DNA of 50,975 nt. Source: [Clostridium] polysaccharolyticum (lineage in GTDB: Bacteria; Bacillota; Clostridia; Lachnospirales; Lachnospiraceae). This document shows positions 8,901-16,062 of the stretch, one piece after another. Location of the stretch: assembly GCF_900111595.1 (NCBI RefSeq), contig NZ_FOHN01000021.1, positions 1-50,975 of the forward strand, given 5' to 3'. The position numbers were made by a program, and so were the translations under genes. How positions within the stretch are numbered: position 1 is the first letter of the stretch; each line of letters starts with the position of its first letter. The notes below the pieces were generated by a model, which ran no database searches, had not been told where the DNA came from, and saw nothing but the letters and a program-made list of their open reading frames with translations.

Positions 8901-9668
8901 ATTTACGGCTTCGATTGGCAGCCCTTCAAAGGCAGATTCGCCTATTATTTCTACCTCCGCTAAAACTCTCACTCTCTCCTTTCCACTTGGATAGGCAATA
9001 ATCTTGTCCTTGTTTTTGCTATACAGAATACCGTTTTCCGATGTATATTCCTTATTTTTCTTAGATATTAGAATATCCACCAGTTTTCCACAGCCTAAAA
9101 ATGCCTGGCTTTCTATGGTTTTCAACGTACCGCATTTTGATAAATCCATCTTTACCATACTGGTACAATTCCAGAATGCTTTTCTTCTTATTGTTTCCAG
9201 ATTTGCACATGACTTTAAATTCATCTCTACCATACTTTTGCAGTTAGCAAATGCTTCAGATCCTATATCTGTTAATTTTTTGCAGTCTAAAAACTTAGTC
9301 CAAGTTAATTTGACACAGCCAGAAAAGGCTTCATCCCCTATCATAACTAATTGGGTGCATCGTGTCAGATCTGCACCTGTCAAATTCCTGCAGTTTTGAA
9401 ATGCTCCCCCCTCAATTTGATTTACTTTATAGCCTTGTATTTCACCTGGTATATGAATGTCCCCACGTATCTGACTTTTATCATCTGGATAAAGAATGGT
9501 TTCTCCCGATTCGTAAACATCTACACACCATGTAATTCCACCTATCTCTTGTGTATACGTTTTGTAACCTGCTGCCTTCACTGCAACTTTTTTTCCAAAA
9601 ATACCCAGCACAAACATTCCTAGCAGAGCCATTCCCAGAAATGCTTTTCTTTTCACATATTCTTTCAT
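5934..9668 (-). CDS. BspA-type leucine-rich repeat surface protein with Ig-like domain and acidic tail
   Basis: The start is set at ATG 9668 (MKEYVKRKAFLG), because AGGAGG lies 6 nt upstream; the longer frame would translate this signal. The 1244-residue product has a signal peptide (about 1-33), then about 30 LRR_5 (BspA/Treponema-type) repeats to residue 995 with the motif L..I..sAF..C..L..idLs.C, broken by four islands of the form GILYNKDKTRLVAYPGGKE. An Ig-like domain (about 1000-1102, SYQWYQ and YYYCEATNEC) follows, then a helical FIVAR-like module (about 1103-1181) and an acidic tail of 10-residue repeats (EEGQPEDTKA). BspA-type proteins bind host matrix or other bacteria. No LPXTG anchor is visible. 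Two repeats are identical at DNA level (7721-7870). Confidence 0.88.
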   Translation of the reverse strand: MKEYVKRKAFLGMALLGMFVLGIFGKKVAVKAAGYKTYTQEIGGITWCVDVYESGETILYPDDKSQIRGDIHIPGEIQGYKVNQIEGGAFQNCRNLTGADLTRCTQLVMIGDEAFSGCVKLTWTKFLDCKKLTDIGSEAFANCKSMVEMNLKSCANLETIRRKAFWNCTSMVKMDLSKCGTLKTIESQAFLGCGKLVDILISKKNKEYTSENGILYSKNKDKIIAYPSGKERVRVLAEVEIIGESAFEGLPIEAVNLTQCKKLTTIESRAFANCTSLEKIDLSDCTSITTIGESAFDECVSLKTADLSGCANLTAIGRSVFYRCSNLTKVNLSGCAKMKKIEASAFYECYRLGVVDLSGCASLTTIGGSAFSYCSDLASINLSGCASLTTIGGSAFYRCYDLESINFSECVNLKRIMWDAFEYCSRLETVDLSENKELEEIGGSAFYGCSMLKEMDLSKCNKLTSIGDRSFSYCKALKSIQVSTENVQYTSVDGILYNKDKTRLVAYPGGKEEWEILSSVTVIGTYALEGAKIKNADFSECVDLITIENGAFYKCTSLEELMLLQCTKLTAIGDSAFYNCKSLTEIDLTKCEDLQTIGDCAFSYCTSLEEIALSQCVKLTTIGDCAFSYCTSLEEIALSQCVKLTTIGDSAFCECYCLEEMDLSNCVNLSAIGSDAFSYCRKLKNIHIAVENQRYTSVEGVLYNKVMDELIAYPGGRQEGAVLGSVTSVGENAFEGGSIVTIDLTECTNLAEIKYQAFYDCNNLKKVYLAENIPLTTIGSEVFCNCYNLETMDLSKCADLVTIGSSAFCNCYNLETMDLTKCVNLTSIGGSAFNYCSRLETMDLSQCIKLTSIGTQAFSYCSRLKSIQIALENAQYASEDGVLYNKDKTRLLAYPAGKREQSIVLSVESIGEYAFEGASIEKLDLLECTKLKKIESYAFYNCHLKEISLLDSLNTIGYCAFEYVPLQAIYYYGTYRDYSKVNVSEWSYMFSRNPKFYCMKISFTLHPKSKNYVLPGEVQPITVTVSRGTDKNGNPAGTVSYQWYQSKEGLNEKGTLIPGATEATYIPQTEEGITYYYCEATNECNGYKYTVVSKAATIGIEYYMDCSEFEMYIQNVITKIQSGAYVENIKLKTYKSYVYACQYKIQEKKIESQEEIVAAMRKIFNMERNLTEKDQTGRVIIEKGSSENAGAEEGQPEDTKAEEGQPEDTKVEEGQPEDPKVEKEQSENPEAEEGQPENVELGKE
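7721..7870 (-). repeat. Exact 75-bp tandem duplication inside the LRR array
   Basis: Positions 7721-7795 and 7796-7870 read the same base for base and encode two identical 25-residue repeats (each contains AFSYCTSLEEIALSQC). Other repeats in the gene differ at many positions, so this is a recent duplication. Confidence 0.85.
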
Positions 9669-9723
9669 AAACATCCTCCTCATATAATAAGTTCTATCAC
9701 CTTAGGGAATTCATCCCCAGACT

Positions 9724-11259
9724 TTATCGTAACGTCAATTTTTCTTCCGTATGCTGTATTTTTTGTTTCGCAGAATGTAATTCTTCTTTGGAATGAATCT
9801 CATTTTCCTCCAATTTGTTTTTACATATCATTACATAGACTTTATACGTTTTAAATTTTACATTTTCTACATATATGCCACTTTCTATTTTTATCATGGC
9901 ATCACAAATTGTTTTCTTTAGTTCTACGAAATTTTCTAGAAATTCTGTCCCGCATGTTACCTCCACCACAGCCACATCTGAAACTGTGGTATACGTAAAG
10001 TTATCACATTGGCTGGTTATTTCACAGTAACAGTATGTAATCTCTTTTTCAATATCCGGTTTATACCTCCTGTCCGTTGCACCTTGAATCTGGATTCCGC
10101 CTATATTGGAATTGGTTGTATTCTGGTACCACTGATAACTTAACGTTCCTGTCTGATTTCCATCTTTCCCGATTCCATAGGTTGTCTCCACTTCCAATGG
10201 AATGATGTCCTGCGGGTATTCCCACACTTGATTCTCTGGCTGGGTTATAACGGAAATCTCCATATAAATAATATTAGGAGAGCCCTTAAACATCCCGCTG
10301 CCTGTATCAATTGAAATCCGTTTAAACTTCTCGTAAGTCCCACAATAATAAATATTCTGAACCACTGTTTCAGAAAATGCTTCGTATTTCACAGTTTCCA
10401 GACTGTCTGGCAAACAAATGTCTTTTAAATATTGACAAGAAGTAAACGCATAGTATCCTATTACCGTTAATTTTCTGCATTCTGACAAGTCCAGCCTTTC
10501 TATCTTTGCTCCTTCCAATGCATACTCTCCAATTTCTTTCACACTGTCTATTCCTTTTCCTTCTTGTCGTCCTCCTGAAAATGTAATAAGCTTGTTCCCT
10601 GCTTTTGTATATACGCCTCCATCGGCTGACAGATAATTCCCATTTTCCGGTGATATCAGAATATCCATTAAACTGCCGCAGCAAGCCATGGCTTCTTTTC
10701 CTAGTTTACTCAGACTGCTGCACCCTGACAGATCTATCGTTTCTATTTTGTCACAGGAATAAAACGTATAGTCTCCTATGACATCCAGTTTTGTACAGGA
10801 TGACAGATCCATGCTTTCCAGAGAACTGCAGTAAGCAAACGCTCCATCCTCTATGGTTGTTAAATTAATACAGCCTGATACCTCTACTTCTTTTAACGCA
10901 CTGCATTTTATGCATGCACTATCCCCTATCTTTTTCAAAGACGTACATTGTGAAAATTCTAATTTTTCCAGCTTACCACATTCCTCAAATGCATATTCCT
11001 TAATTGCAGTTACTTTCTGCCCAGCTACGGTATCTGGTATTGTAATCTTCCCAGCGATCTGTTTGGAATACGCTGGATAAATGACTCCTTCCCCACTTGG
11101 ATATACGTTTATTTTCCATTTCACTTCCTGTATGGTTTCTTCATATGTTTCATATTTTTTTGCTTGGACCACACCTCCTTCATCCACTCCTGCTATTAGA
11201 AAAATCCCCAGTGCAATGATTATTCGAACTAGCAGTTTTCTTTTTACACCATCTTTCAT
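9724..11259 (-). CDS. Smaller BspA-type LRR surface protein, paralogue of its neighbour
   Basis: The 511-residue product starts at ATG 11259 after GGAGGAGG. It has a signal peptide (about 1-32), LRR_5 repeats to about residue 330 (AFEECGKLEKLEFSQC and similar, with one GGVYTKAGNKLITFSGGRQE island), an Ig-like domain (about 333-437, SYQWYQNTT and YCYCEITSQC) and a C-terminal helical FIVAR-like module (about 438-511). The domain order and the C-terminal module match the larger gene 55 nt downstream, so the pair arose by duplication followed by growth of the LRR array. No cell-wall anchor motif is present. Both genes lie on the same strand with no terminator between them and may be co-transcribed. 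Confidence 0.87.
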   Translation of the reverse strand: MKDGVKRKLLVRIIIALGIFLIAGVDEGGVVQAKKYETYEETIQEVKWKINVYPSGEGVIYPAYSKQIAGKITIPDTVAGQKVTAIKEYAFEECGKLEKLEFSQCTSLKKIGDSACIKCSALKEVEVSGCINLTTIEDGAFAYCSSLESMDLSSCTKLDVIGDYTFYSCDKIETIDLSGCSSLSKLGKEAMACCGSLMDILISPENGNYLSADGGVYTKAGNKLITFSGGRQEGKGIDSVKEIGEYALEGAKIERLDLSECRKLTVIGYYAFTSCQYLKDICLPDSLETVKYEAFSETVVQNIYYCGTYEKFKRISIDTGSGMFKGSPNIIYMEISVITQPENQVWEYPQDIIPLEVETTYGIGKDGNQTGTLSYQWYQNTTNSNIGGIQIQGATDRRYKPDIEKEITYCYCEITSQCDNFTYTTVSDVAVVEVTCGTEFLENFVELKKTICDAMIKIESGIYVENVKFKTYKVYVMICKNKLEENEIHSKEELHSAKQKIQHTEEKLTLR

Positions 11260-11297
11260 ATGCCTCCTCCTTTATGCCTTCCTTACTACAAGACAGA

Positions 11298-11325
11298 AAG
11301 CAACCCTTATTAAAGAGTTGCTTTC
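11298..11325 (-). terminator. Probable terminator after the B-repeat protein gene
   Basis: AAAGCAACTCTT pairs with AAGGGTTGCTTT around a short loop, 39 nt past the stop at 11364. The following sequence is only moderately T-rich, so strength is uncertain. Confidence 0.5.
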
Positions 11326-11363
11326 CTCTAAACTTTCTCTTTCGTTCCTGTAATCTGCTGGTT

Positions 11364-14300
11364 TTAGTTGCTGCCTATTCTTGTTAAGTTCTCCAGTTTC
11401 TCTTCTAATTCCTCTAACCAGTCTTGTGCGTCTTCCAGATCAACATCGTCTTCTTCTAAAAATTCTACAATACGTTTCCAGGTTCTTTCAAAGCTCTTCA
11501 TTGCTTTATCATTTTTGTACATTTTCTCAAACTCTCCGCTTTCTTTCTGAGCCTTTATCACATCTGCCATAGCTTTTAACTGTTCGAAACTGTTCAGTTC
11601 CCATCTCGCATAAAGAGTCATATCTTTGGTTACTTTTGTATCGAAATCATATCTTTGTGAACATTCTTGATCCACATACCAGCCGGCAAACACATACGAC
11701 TCCTTCTCCGGTGTATCTGGCTCTATTGCCATCTGTCCACTTACTACTGTCTGGTCTTTTACTTCTGTTCCACCTTGACTGTCAAATTTCACTGTAAGGT
11801 ATTCTTTCTCAAGCTTTTCTCTTGCCTGTTTCAATTCATTTACTAATTTTTCCACTTCTTCTTTTGTCTTTGCATTTCGTTCTGCTAACATAGTACGTGC
11901 CTTCCGATATGCTTCTTTATATACACTCCAGAATTCTTCTTTATAATAACATTCATCCTTTTGTGGTACACTGCTATCTGATATGCTTACTTCCCAAGAA
12001 AGCTTACGATAATCCAGAGCCCATTTTGCATACAGCCTAATATCACTTCTTACCCATGTTGTAAAATCATATGCCTTCTGATAGCTTTGATCTACATACC
12101 AGCCTTCTAATACATATCCAGCCTTTTCCACTCCTTCTGGCTTCACTGCACAGCTATTATATTCCACTGTCTGTTCGATAATATCCGAATCTCCATTGCT
12201 GATAAAGGATACCGTAAAGCAGACTAATTTTAATTCTGGATTGCGTAATGTATTTACCAGATCCGTTACTTCTTGTGGTGTCTGACAGGACTGGCTGTTC
12301 AATATCTGTTCTGCTTCTTGGATTGTCTTCTGATACTCATTAATGGACGCTGCCTCATATTTTTCTACAAATGCAGAATTTTGTAAATTCTCCTTTGCTT
12401 TGCTTACTGCCAGTTCTAATTGTCTATAATCGATCTCCCATTTTGCATAAAGTGTCAATTCTGATTCAACTAGTGATGCAAAATCATATTTCTGAGCAAG
12501 CTGTTCGTCCTTATACCATCCAGCAAATACATATCCTTCTTTTTCTGGAACTGCTGGTGCTTTTACTGCACTTCCATAGAATACCGTACAGTCTGTAACT
12601 GGTGTTCCTCCCTGGCTGTCAAATTTTACGGTCAGTTTCTTTCCAGACAGTCTGTTTTTCGCCAGTTTCAATTCCTCAATCATTCCAAGAATCTGTTCAA
12701 TGGATGTTGCCGTTTTATTGGTACACATCTGCTCTGCTTTCTCACAAATCTGTAGGCAGTTTTCCAAATCTGCCTGAATCTTTCCAGTGGTAAAGTCAAC
12801 GCTCTCAAGATCCTGCCTTACTTCTTCTAACACTTTTTGTAATTCAGAATAATCCAGAGCCCATTTTGCATAGAGGATCCGTCCTTTTGTTACTTCTGCA
12901 TTCATATCATATAACTCTGCAAATGTACCGTTTTCATACCAGTCTTCAAATAGATAGCCAACCTTTACTGGATCCTCTGGCCGTGTTACCTGCTCTCCAT
13001 ATGTAATTTTCTGAACTGGTATTTCTGTTCCACCATTGCTGTCAAATGTAATTTCCAATACTTTCTTTGCCAATACCTTTTGTGGTTCTTGCAGTGTCGC
13101 AATTAATACGGTAACATCTTCTGCTGTCAGTGCGGTATCCTGTTCTATCATATCTGTGGCTTCTTTTATGATTGCCTTATAATTGTCAACAGATACTTTC
13201 GTATAAGCTGCCATATCTTCACTTTGTATAAGCTCGTTGGCATGCTGAACGGCTTCACTTAATCCATCATAGGAGATCCCCCATTTTGCATAGAGCATAA
13301 TTCTTCCTTTTACTGGAGTTTCAAAATCATATACCGTTTGACAGGTCTTTTCCTGATACCAGCCTCTAAACAGGTAGCCTTCCTTTTCTGGATCTTCTGG
13401 TCGTACTGCTTTTTCCCCATATTTTACTTTCTGGTCTGGAATTCCGCTTCCACCATTTGTCTGGAAGGTTACCATGCATTCTTTTATGCCCAATGCACTT
13501 TCTGCATGTTCCAATTCAGAAACCAGCACAGCGACTTTCATTGCCGTATGTGCACTCTGTTCTTCATAGACCATTTGAGCCTGCGTATAAGCTCTTTCAA
13601 GTCTCTTTACTGTTCTTTCTTCATATATTTCTAATTCTTCCTTATTGGAAAGAAGTTCTGCTGCATGTTCCAGAGCTTTTTCTAATGGAGCATAGTCCAC
13701 TTCCCATTTTGCATAAAGCACCATTGGTTCTGTCACTTCTGTTTCAAATGCATATGGTTCTTCCAGTGTTTCATCTTTGCACCATTCCATAAATACATAT
13801 CCTTCTCGCTCTGGATTTTCTGGCTGTTCTACGGTTTCTCCATAGCTGACGTTCTGTATTGCAAAATCAGTTCCACCATTACTATCCAATACAATATGGA
13901 AAACTTTTACTTTCAAATCCTGTTCTGCTTTTTCCAGTGCTTTTATCATAGCATTGATTTCCTCTGCCGATAAAGCAGATTCTTCTGTCAGCATATTTTC
14001 CGCTTTTTCCGTTATAAGCTGATAATTTTTAACAGATTCTTCTGTATACTTAGCCATCTCTTCTTCCTTAGCCAGTCTTTCTTTTGCATGTGCAATGCTT
14101 TCTTCCAAGCTGGAATAATCAACCTTCCATTTTGCATAAAGAATCGTATCCATCCAAATCTCAATTTCAAAATCAAATGCTGTATTATAGTTTCCATCTA
14201 TGTACCATCCATCAAACAGATATTCCTCTTTTTCTGGAGGTTCTGGCAATGTTGCTGTTTCTCCATATTCTACTTCCTGGGTTCCCAGTACCGTACCGTC

Positions 14301-15617
14301 ATCACTTACAAAGGTAACGGTAAACACCTTATTCACCAGATCTTCTCTTGCCTGTCCTAATCTTTCAATTAATTCCTGGATTTCTTCTGGAGACTGTGCA
14401 TTCCGCTTCCACAAAACATTCTGTGCTTCTTTCAGTACCTCTTGATATTTCTCAAGAGACTCCTTTGTATATGGTGCAACAAACTCTGGATCATTCAATT
14501 TTTCTTCTGCTGATTTTGTTGCTGCTTCCAGTTCTGAATAATCCAGATTCCATCTTGCATAGAGCACATACTCTTTTCTTATAATGCGATCAAAATCGAA
14601 TTTCTCTGTACCGTCTGGTGACATAAACCATCCTGCAAACAGGTATCCACTCTTTTCCAGAGTATAATATCCAATTCGATCACCATATAAAACGTTCTGT
14701 TTACCTATGCACTCTTCTCCATCCATAAACAGAATCTGAATTTCTTTTCTGTTCATGGCTTCTTCTGGATTTTTTAATACGGTTTCACAGTCTTGTGCTT
14801 CTTCCATCGTCTGAATCCGTTCCTGTGCCACTAATTCTTTTACATATTCTAATATTTCCCGGTATATCTCTATACTTTCTTCTGTATATGCAATGATAAA
14901 GTCTTCATCCTGAAGTACTTTTTCGGCATAACGAATGGCTTCTTCCAGTTTTGCTGAAAAAACGGACCATCTTGCATAAAGAACCAGATCGGTTTTCACA
15001 GGTTCGTCAAAATTATATTCTATCGTACAGGCTTTATCCTGATACCATCCTTTGAACGTACATCCTGTTCTTTCTGGAACAGCTGGCTGTTTTGCCTTCT
15101 CTCCATACACAACCCTCTGTCCGTCAATACTGATTTCTTCTGTTTTGGTATCAAAAGTTACAGATAATACTTTTCTAAAAAGGAATTCATATGCATGAAC
15201 CAATGCTCTGCTGGCTTCATCAATTTCTTCTTGTGAGCCTGCTTTTCTTTCCCTTAAAATAGATTTGGCTCCTTCATAAGCTAACCGATATACCGCCACC
15301 GATTCCTCGGTATACGGTTCCAGAAACTCCTCATTGGCAAGATACATGGCTGCTATATCTACTTCCATCTGTAATCTAGAATAATCCAAAACGTCTCCTG
15401 CGTTAGGATCTTCTATATCTACCGTAGGCTCTCCTTTTGTCTCAGAACCTGCTTCCCCTGCTGTTTCTTGCAAATAAACACTTTCCAAAGATTCTTCTGT
15501 GTCAGAATCTGCTTTTACCATTGCCACTGTATCAGGCAAACGTCCCAAATTGCTTCCAAAAAGACAAAAAACTACAATTAAAAAAGTAATTGTCTTCCAT
15601 CTGATTCGCTTTTTCAT
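11364..15617 (-). CDS. Giant secreted protein of nine alternating FIVAR-like and InlB B-repeat modules
   Basis: The start is set at ATG 15617 (MKKRIRWKTITFLIVVF) behind GGAGGAAAG. The 1417-residue product has a signal peptide (about 1-36), then nine modules of about 145 residues. Each pairs a helical FIVAR-like segment (YTEESVKNY... LSAEEINAMI...) with an InlB B-repeat/Flg_new beta-segment containing GYxFxGWY and ending LYAKW or LYARW. The nine B-repeat ends are intact. The C-terminus is an acidic helix (EDDVDLEDAQDWLEELEE) with no LPXTG, SLH or lipobox motif. B-repeats and FIVAR modules are stalk elements in adhesins of Firmicutes; the binding partner is unknown. It is preceded by a long leader (15618-15916). 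Proline-poor acidic composition suits an extracellular stalk. Confidence 0.87.
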   Translation of the reverse strand: MKKRIRWKTITFLIVVFCLFGSNLGRLPDTVAMVKADSDTEESLESVYLQETAGEAGSETKGEPTVDIEDPNAGDVLDYSRLQMEVDIAAMYLANEEFLEPYTEESVAVYRLAYEGAKSILRERKAGSQEEIDEASRALVHAYEFLFRKVLSVTFDTKTEEISIDGQRVVYGEKAKQPAVPERTGCTFKGWYQDKACTIEYNFDEPVKTDLVLYARWSVFSAKLEEAIRYAEKVLQDEDFIIAYTEESIEIYREILEYVKELVAQERIQTMEEAQDCETVLKNPEEAMNRKEIQILFMDGEECIGKQNVLYGDRIGYYTLEKSGYLFAGWFMSPDGTEKFDFDRIIRKEYVLYARWNLDYSELEAATKSAEEKLNDPEFVAPYTKESLEKYQEVLKEAQNVLWKRNAQSPEEIQELIERLGQAREDLVNKVFTVTFVSDDGTVLGTQEVEYGETATLPEPPEKEEYLFDGWYIDGNYNTAFDFEIEIWMDTILYAKWKVDYSSLEESIAHAKERLAKEEEMAKYTEESVKNYQLITEKAENMLTEESALSAEEINAMIKALEKAEQDLKVKVFHIVLDSNGGTDFAIQNVSYGETVEQPENPEREGYVFMEWCKDETLEEPYAFETEVTEPMVLYAKWEVDYAPLEKALEHAAELLSNKEELEIYEERTVKRLERAYTQAQMVYEEQSAHTAMKVAVLVSELEHAESALGIKECMVTFQTNGGSGIPDQKVKYGEKAVRPEDPEKEGYLFRGWYQEKTCQTVYDFETPVKGRIMLYAKWGISYDGLSEAVQHANELIQSEDMAAYTKVSVDNYKAIIKEATDMIEQDTALTAEDVTVLIATLQEPQKVLAKKVLEITFDSNGGTEIPVQKITYGEQVTRPEDPVKVGYLFEDWYENGTFAELYDMNAEVTKGRILYAKWALDYSELQKVLEEVRQDLESVDFTTGKIQADLENCLQICEKAEQMCTNKTATSIEQILGMIEELKLAKNRLSGKKLTVKFDSQGGTPVTDCTVFYGSAVKAPAVPEKEGYVFAGWYKDEQLAQKYDFASLVESELTLYAKWEIDYRQLELAVSKAKENLQNSAFVEKYEAASINEYQKTIQEAEQILNSQSCQTPQEVTDLVNTLRNPELKLVCFTVSFISNGDSDIIEQTVEYNSCAVKPEGVEKAGYVLEGWYVDQSYQKAYDFTTWVRSDIRLYAKWALDYRKLSWEVSISDSSVPQKDECYYKEEFWSVYKEAYRKARTMLAERNAKTKEEVEKLVNELKQAREKLEKEYLTVKFDSQGGTEVKDQTVVSGQMAIEPDTPEKESYVFAGWYVDQECSQRYDFDTKVTKDMTLYARWELNSFEQLKAMADVIKAQKESGEFEKMYKNDKAMKSFERTWKRIVEFLEEDDVDLEDAQDWLEELEEKLENLTRIGSN

Positions 15618-15700
15618 TCTCTTTCCTCCTTTTTTGTTATAAACTTTCGGAATGTCCAAGCCATGATAATAATTACTTTCCCAAATACAATACTTGCATA

Positions 15701-15748
15701 TTACAAGTCTGATTCTTCAAAATTCCGAGAGTTTATTATTTTTAACAT
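15701..15748 (-). CDS. Possible 15-residue leader peptide upstream of the B-repeat protein
   Basis: A 15-codon frame (MLKIINSRNFEESDL) starts at ATG 15748 directly after AAAAGGAGGAGT. The ribosome binding site is very strong, though only 3 nt from the start. It ends 83 nt before the main start and lies in the long 5' leader, so it could couple translation or attenuation. It may also be chance. Confidence 0.3.
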   Translation of the reverse strand: MLKIINSRNFEESDL

Positions 15749-15774
15749 ACTCCTCCTTTTTTCCTAGTATTTAT

Positions 15775-15863
15775 ACAGGCATTTACGAAACAATAATTTT
15801 TTTATAAATTAATGATTCTTTTTGTTAAAATAAGTTAATTAAATTCGTAAAAAAATTACCTGT
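15775..15863 (-). promoter_or_regulatory. Candidate structured RNA element in the leader of the B-repeat gene
   Basis: Two nested arms pair over about 89 nt: ACAGG (15775-15779) with CCTGT (15859-15863), and TTTACGAA (15782-15789) with TTCGTAAA (15844-15851). The AT-rich interior contains further short complementary stretches. An imperfect palindrome (CTGTACATAATATGCACAG, 15861-15879) overlaps the outer end. I do not recognise a known riboswitch class. Confidence 0.4.
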
Positions 15864-15922
15864 ACATAATATGCACAGCCAAAATCTTAAATCAATTTCG
15901 CAATTACCTATGCCACGCTATC

Positions 15923-15952
15923 ATTATACAATACATATTTCTAATATTGCAA
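15923..15952 (-). promoter_or_regulatory. Promoter of the B-repeat protein gene
   Basis: TTGCAA (15952-15947), an 18-nt spacer and TATAAT (15928-15923) form a good promoter. The predicted start near 15916 gives a 5' leader of about 300 nt. Confidence 0.6.
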
Positions 15953-16025
15953 AACATTTTTCTAAAAAATATTTCAAATTTTGTGTAAATAATAAAGCAG
16001 ATCTTACCTTATCCGAACGCACACT

Positions 16026-16062
16026 AAAAATCGCTGAAATCTTACGACTCCAGCGATTTTTT
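16026..16062 (-). terminator. Terminator after the amylase gene
   Basis: AAAAATCGCTG (16026-16036) pairs with CAGCGATTTTT (16051-16061). It begins right at the stop codon of the amylase gene and is flanked by T-rich sequence. Confidence 0.75.

Noticed and set aside
5934-9668. CRISPR-like regular repeats
   Set aside because: The regularity comes from protein-coding LRR repeats in one long frame, without spacers of unique sequence.
15618-15667. 16-codon frame (MAWTFRKFITKKEERE) overlapping the start of the B-repeat gene
   Set aside because: It lacks a convincing ribosome binding site, and its lysine/glutamate end is simply the ribosome binding site of the main gene read as codons.
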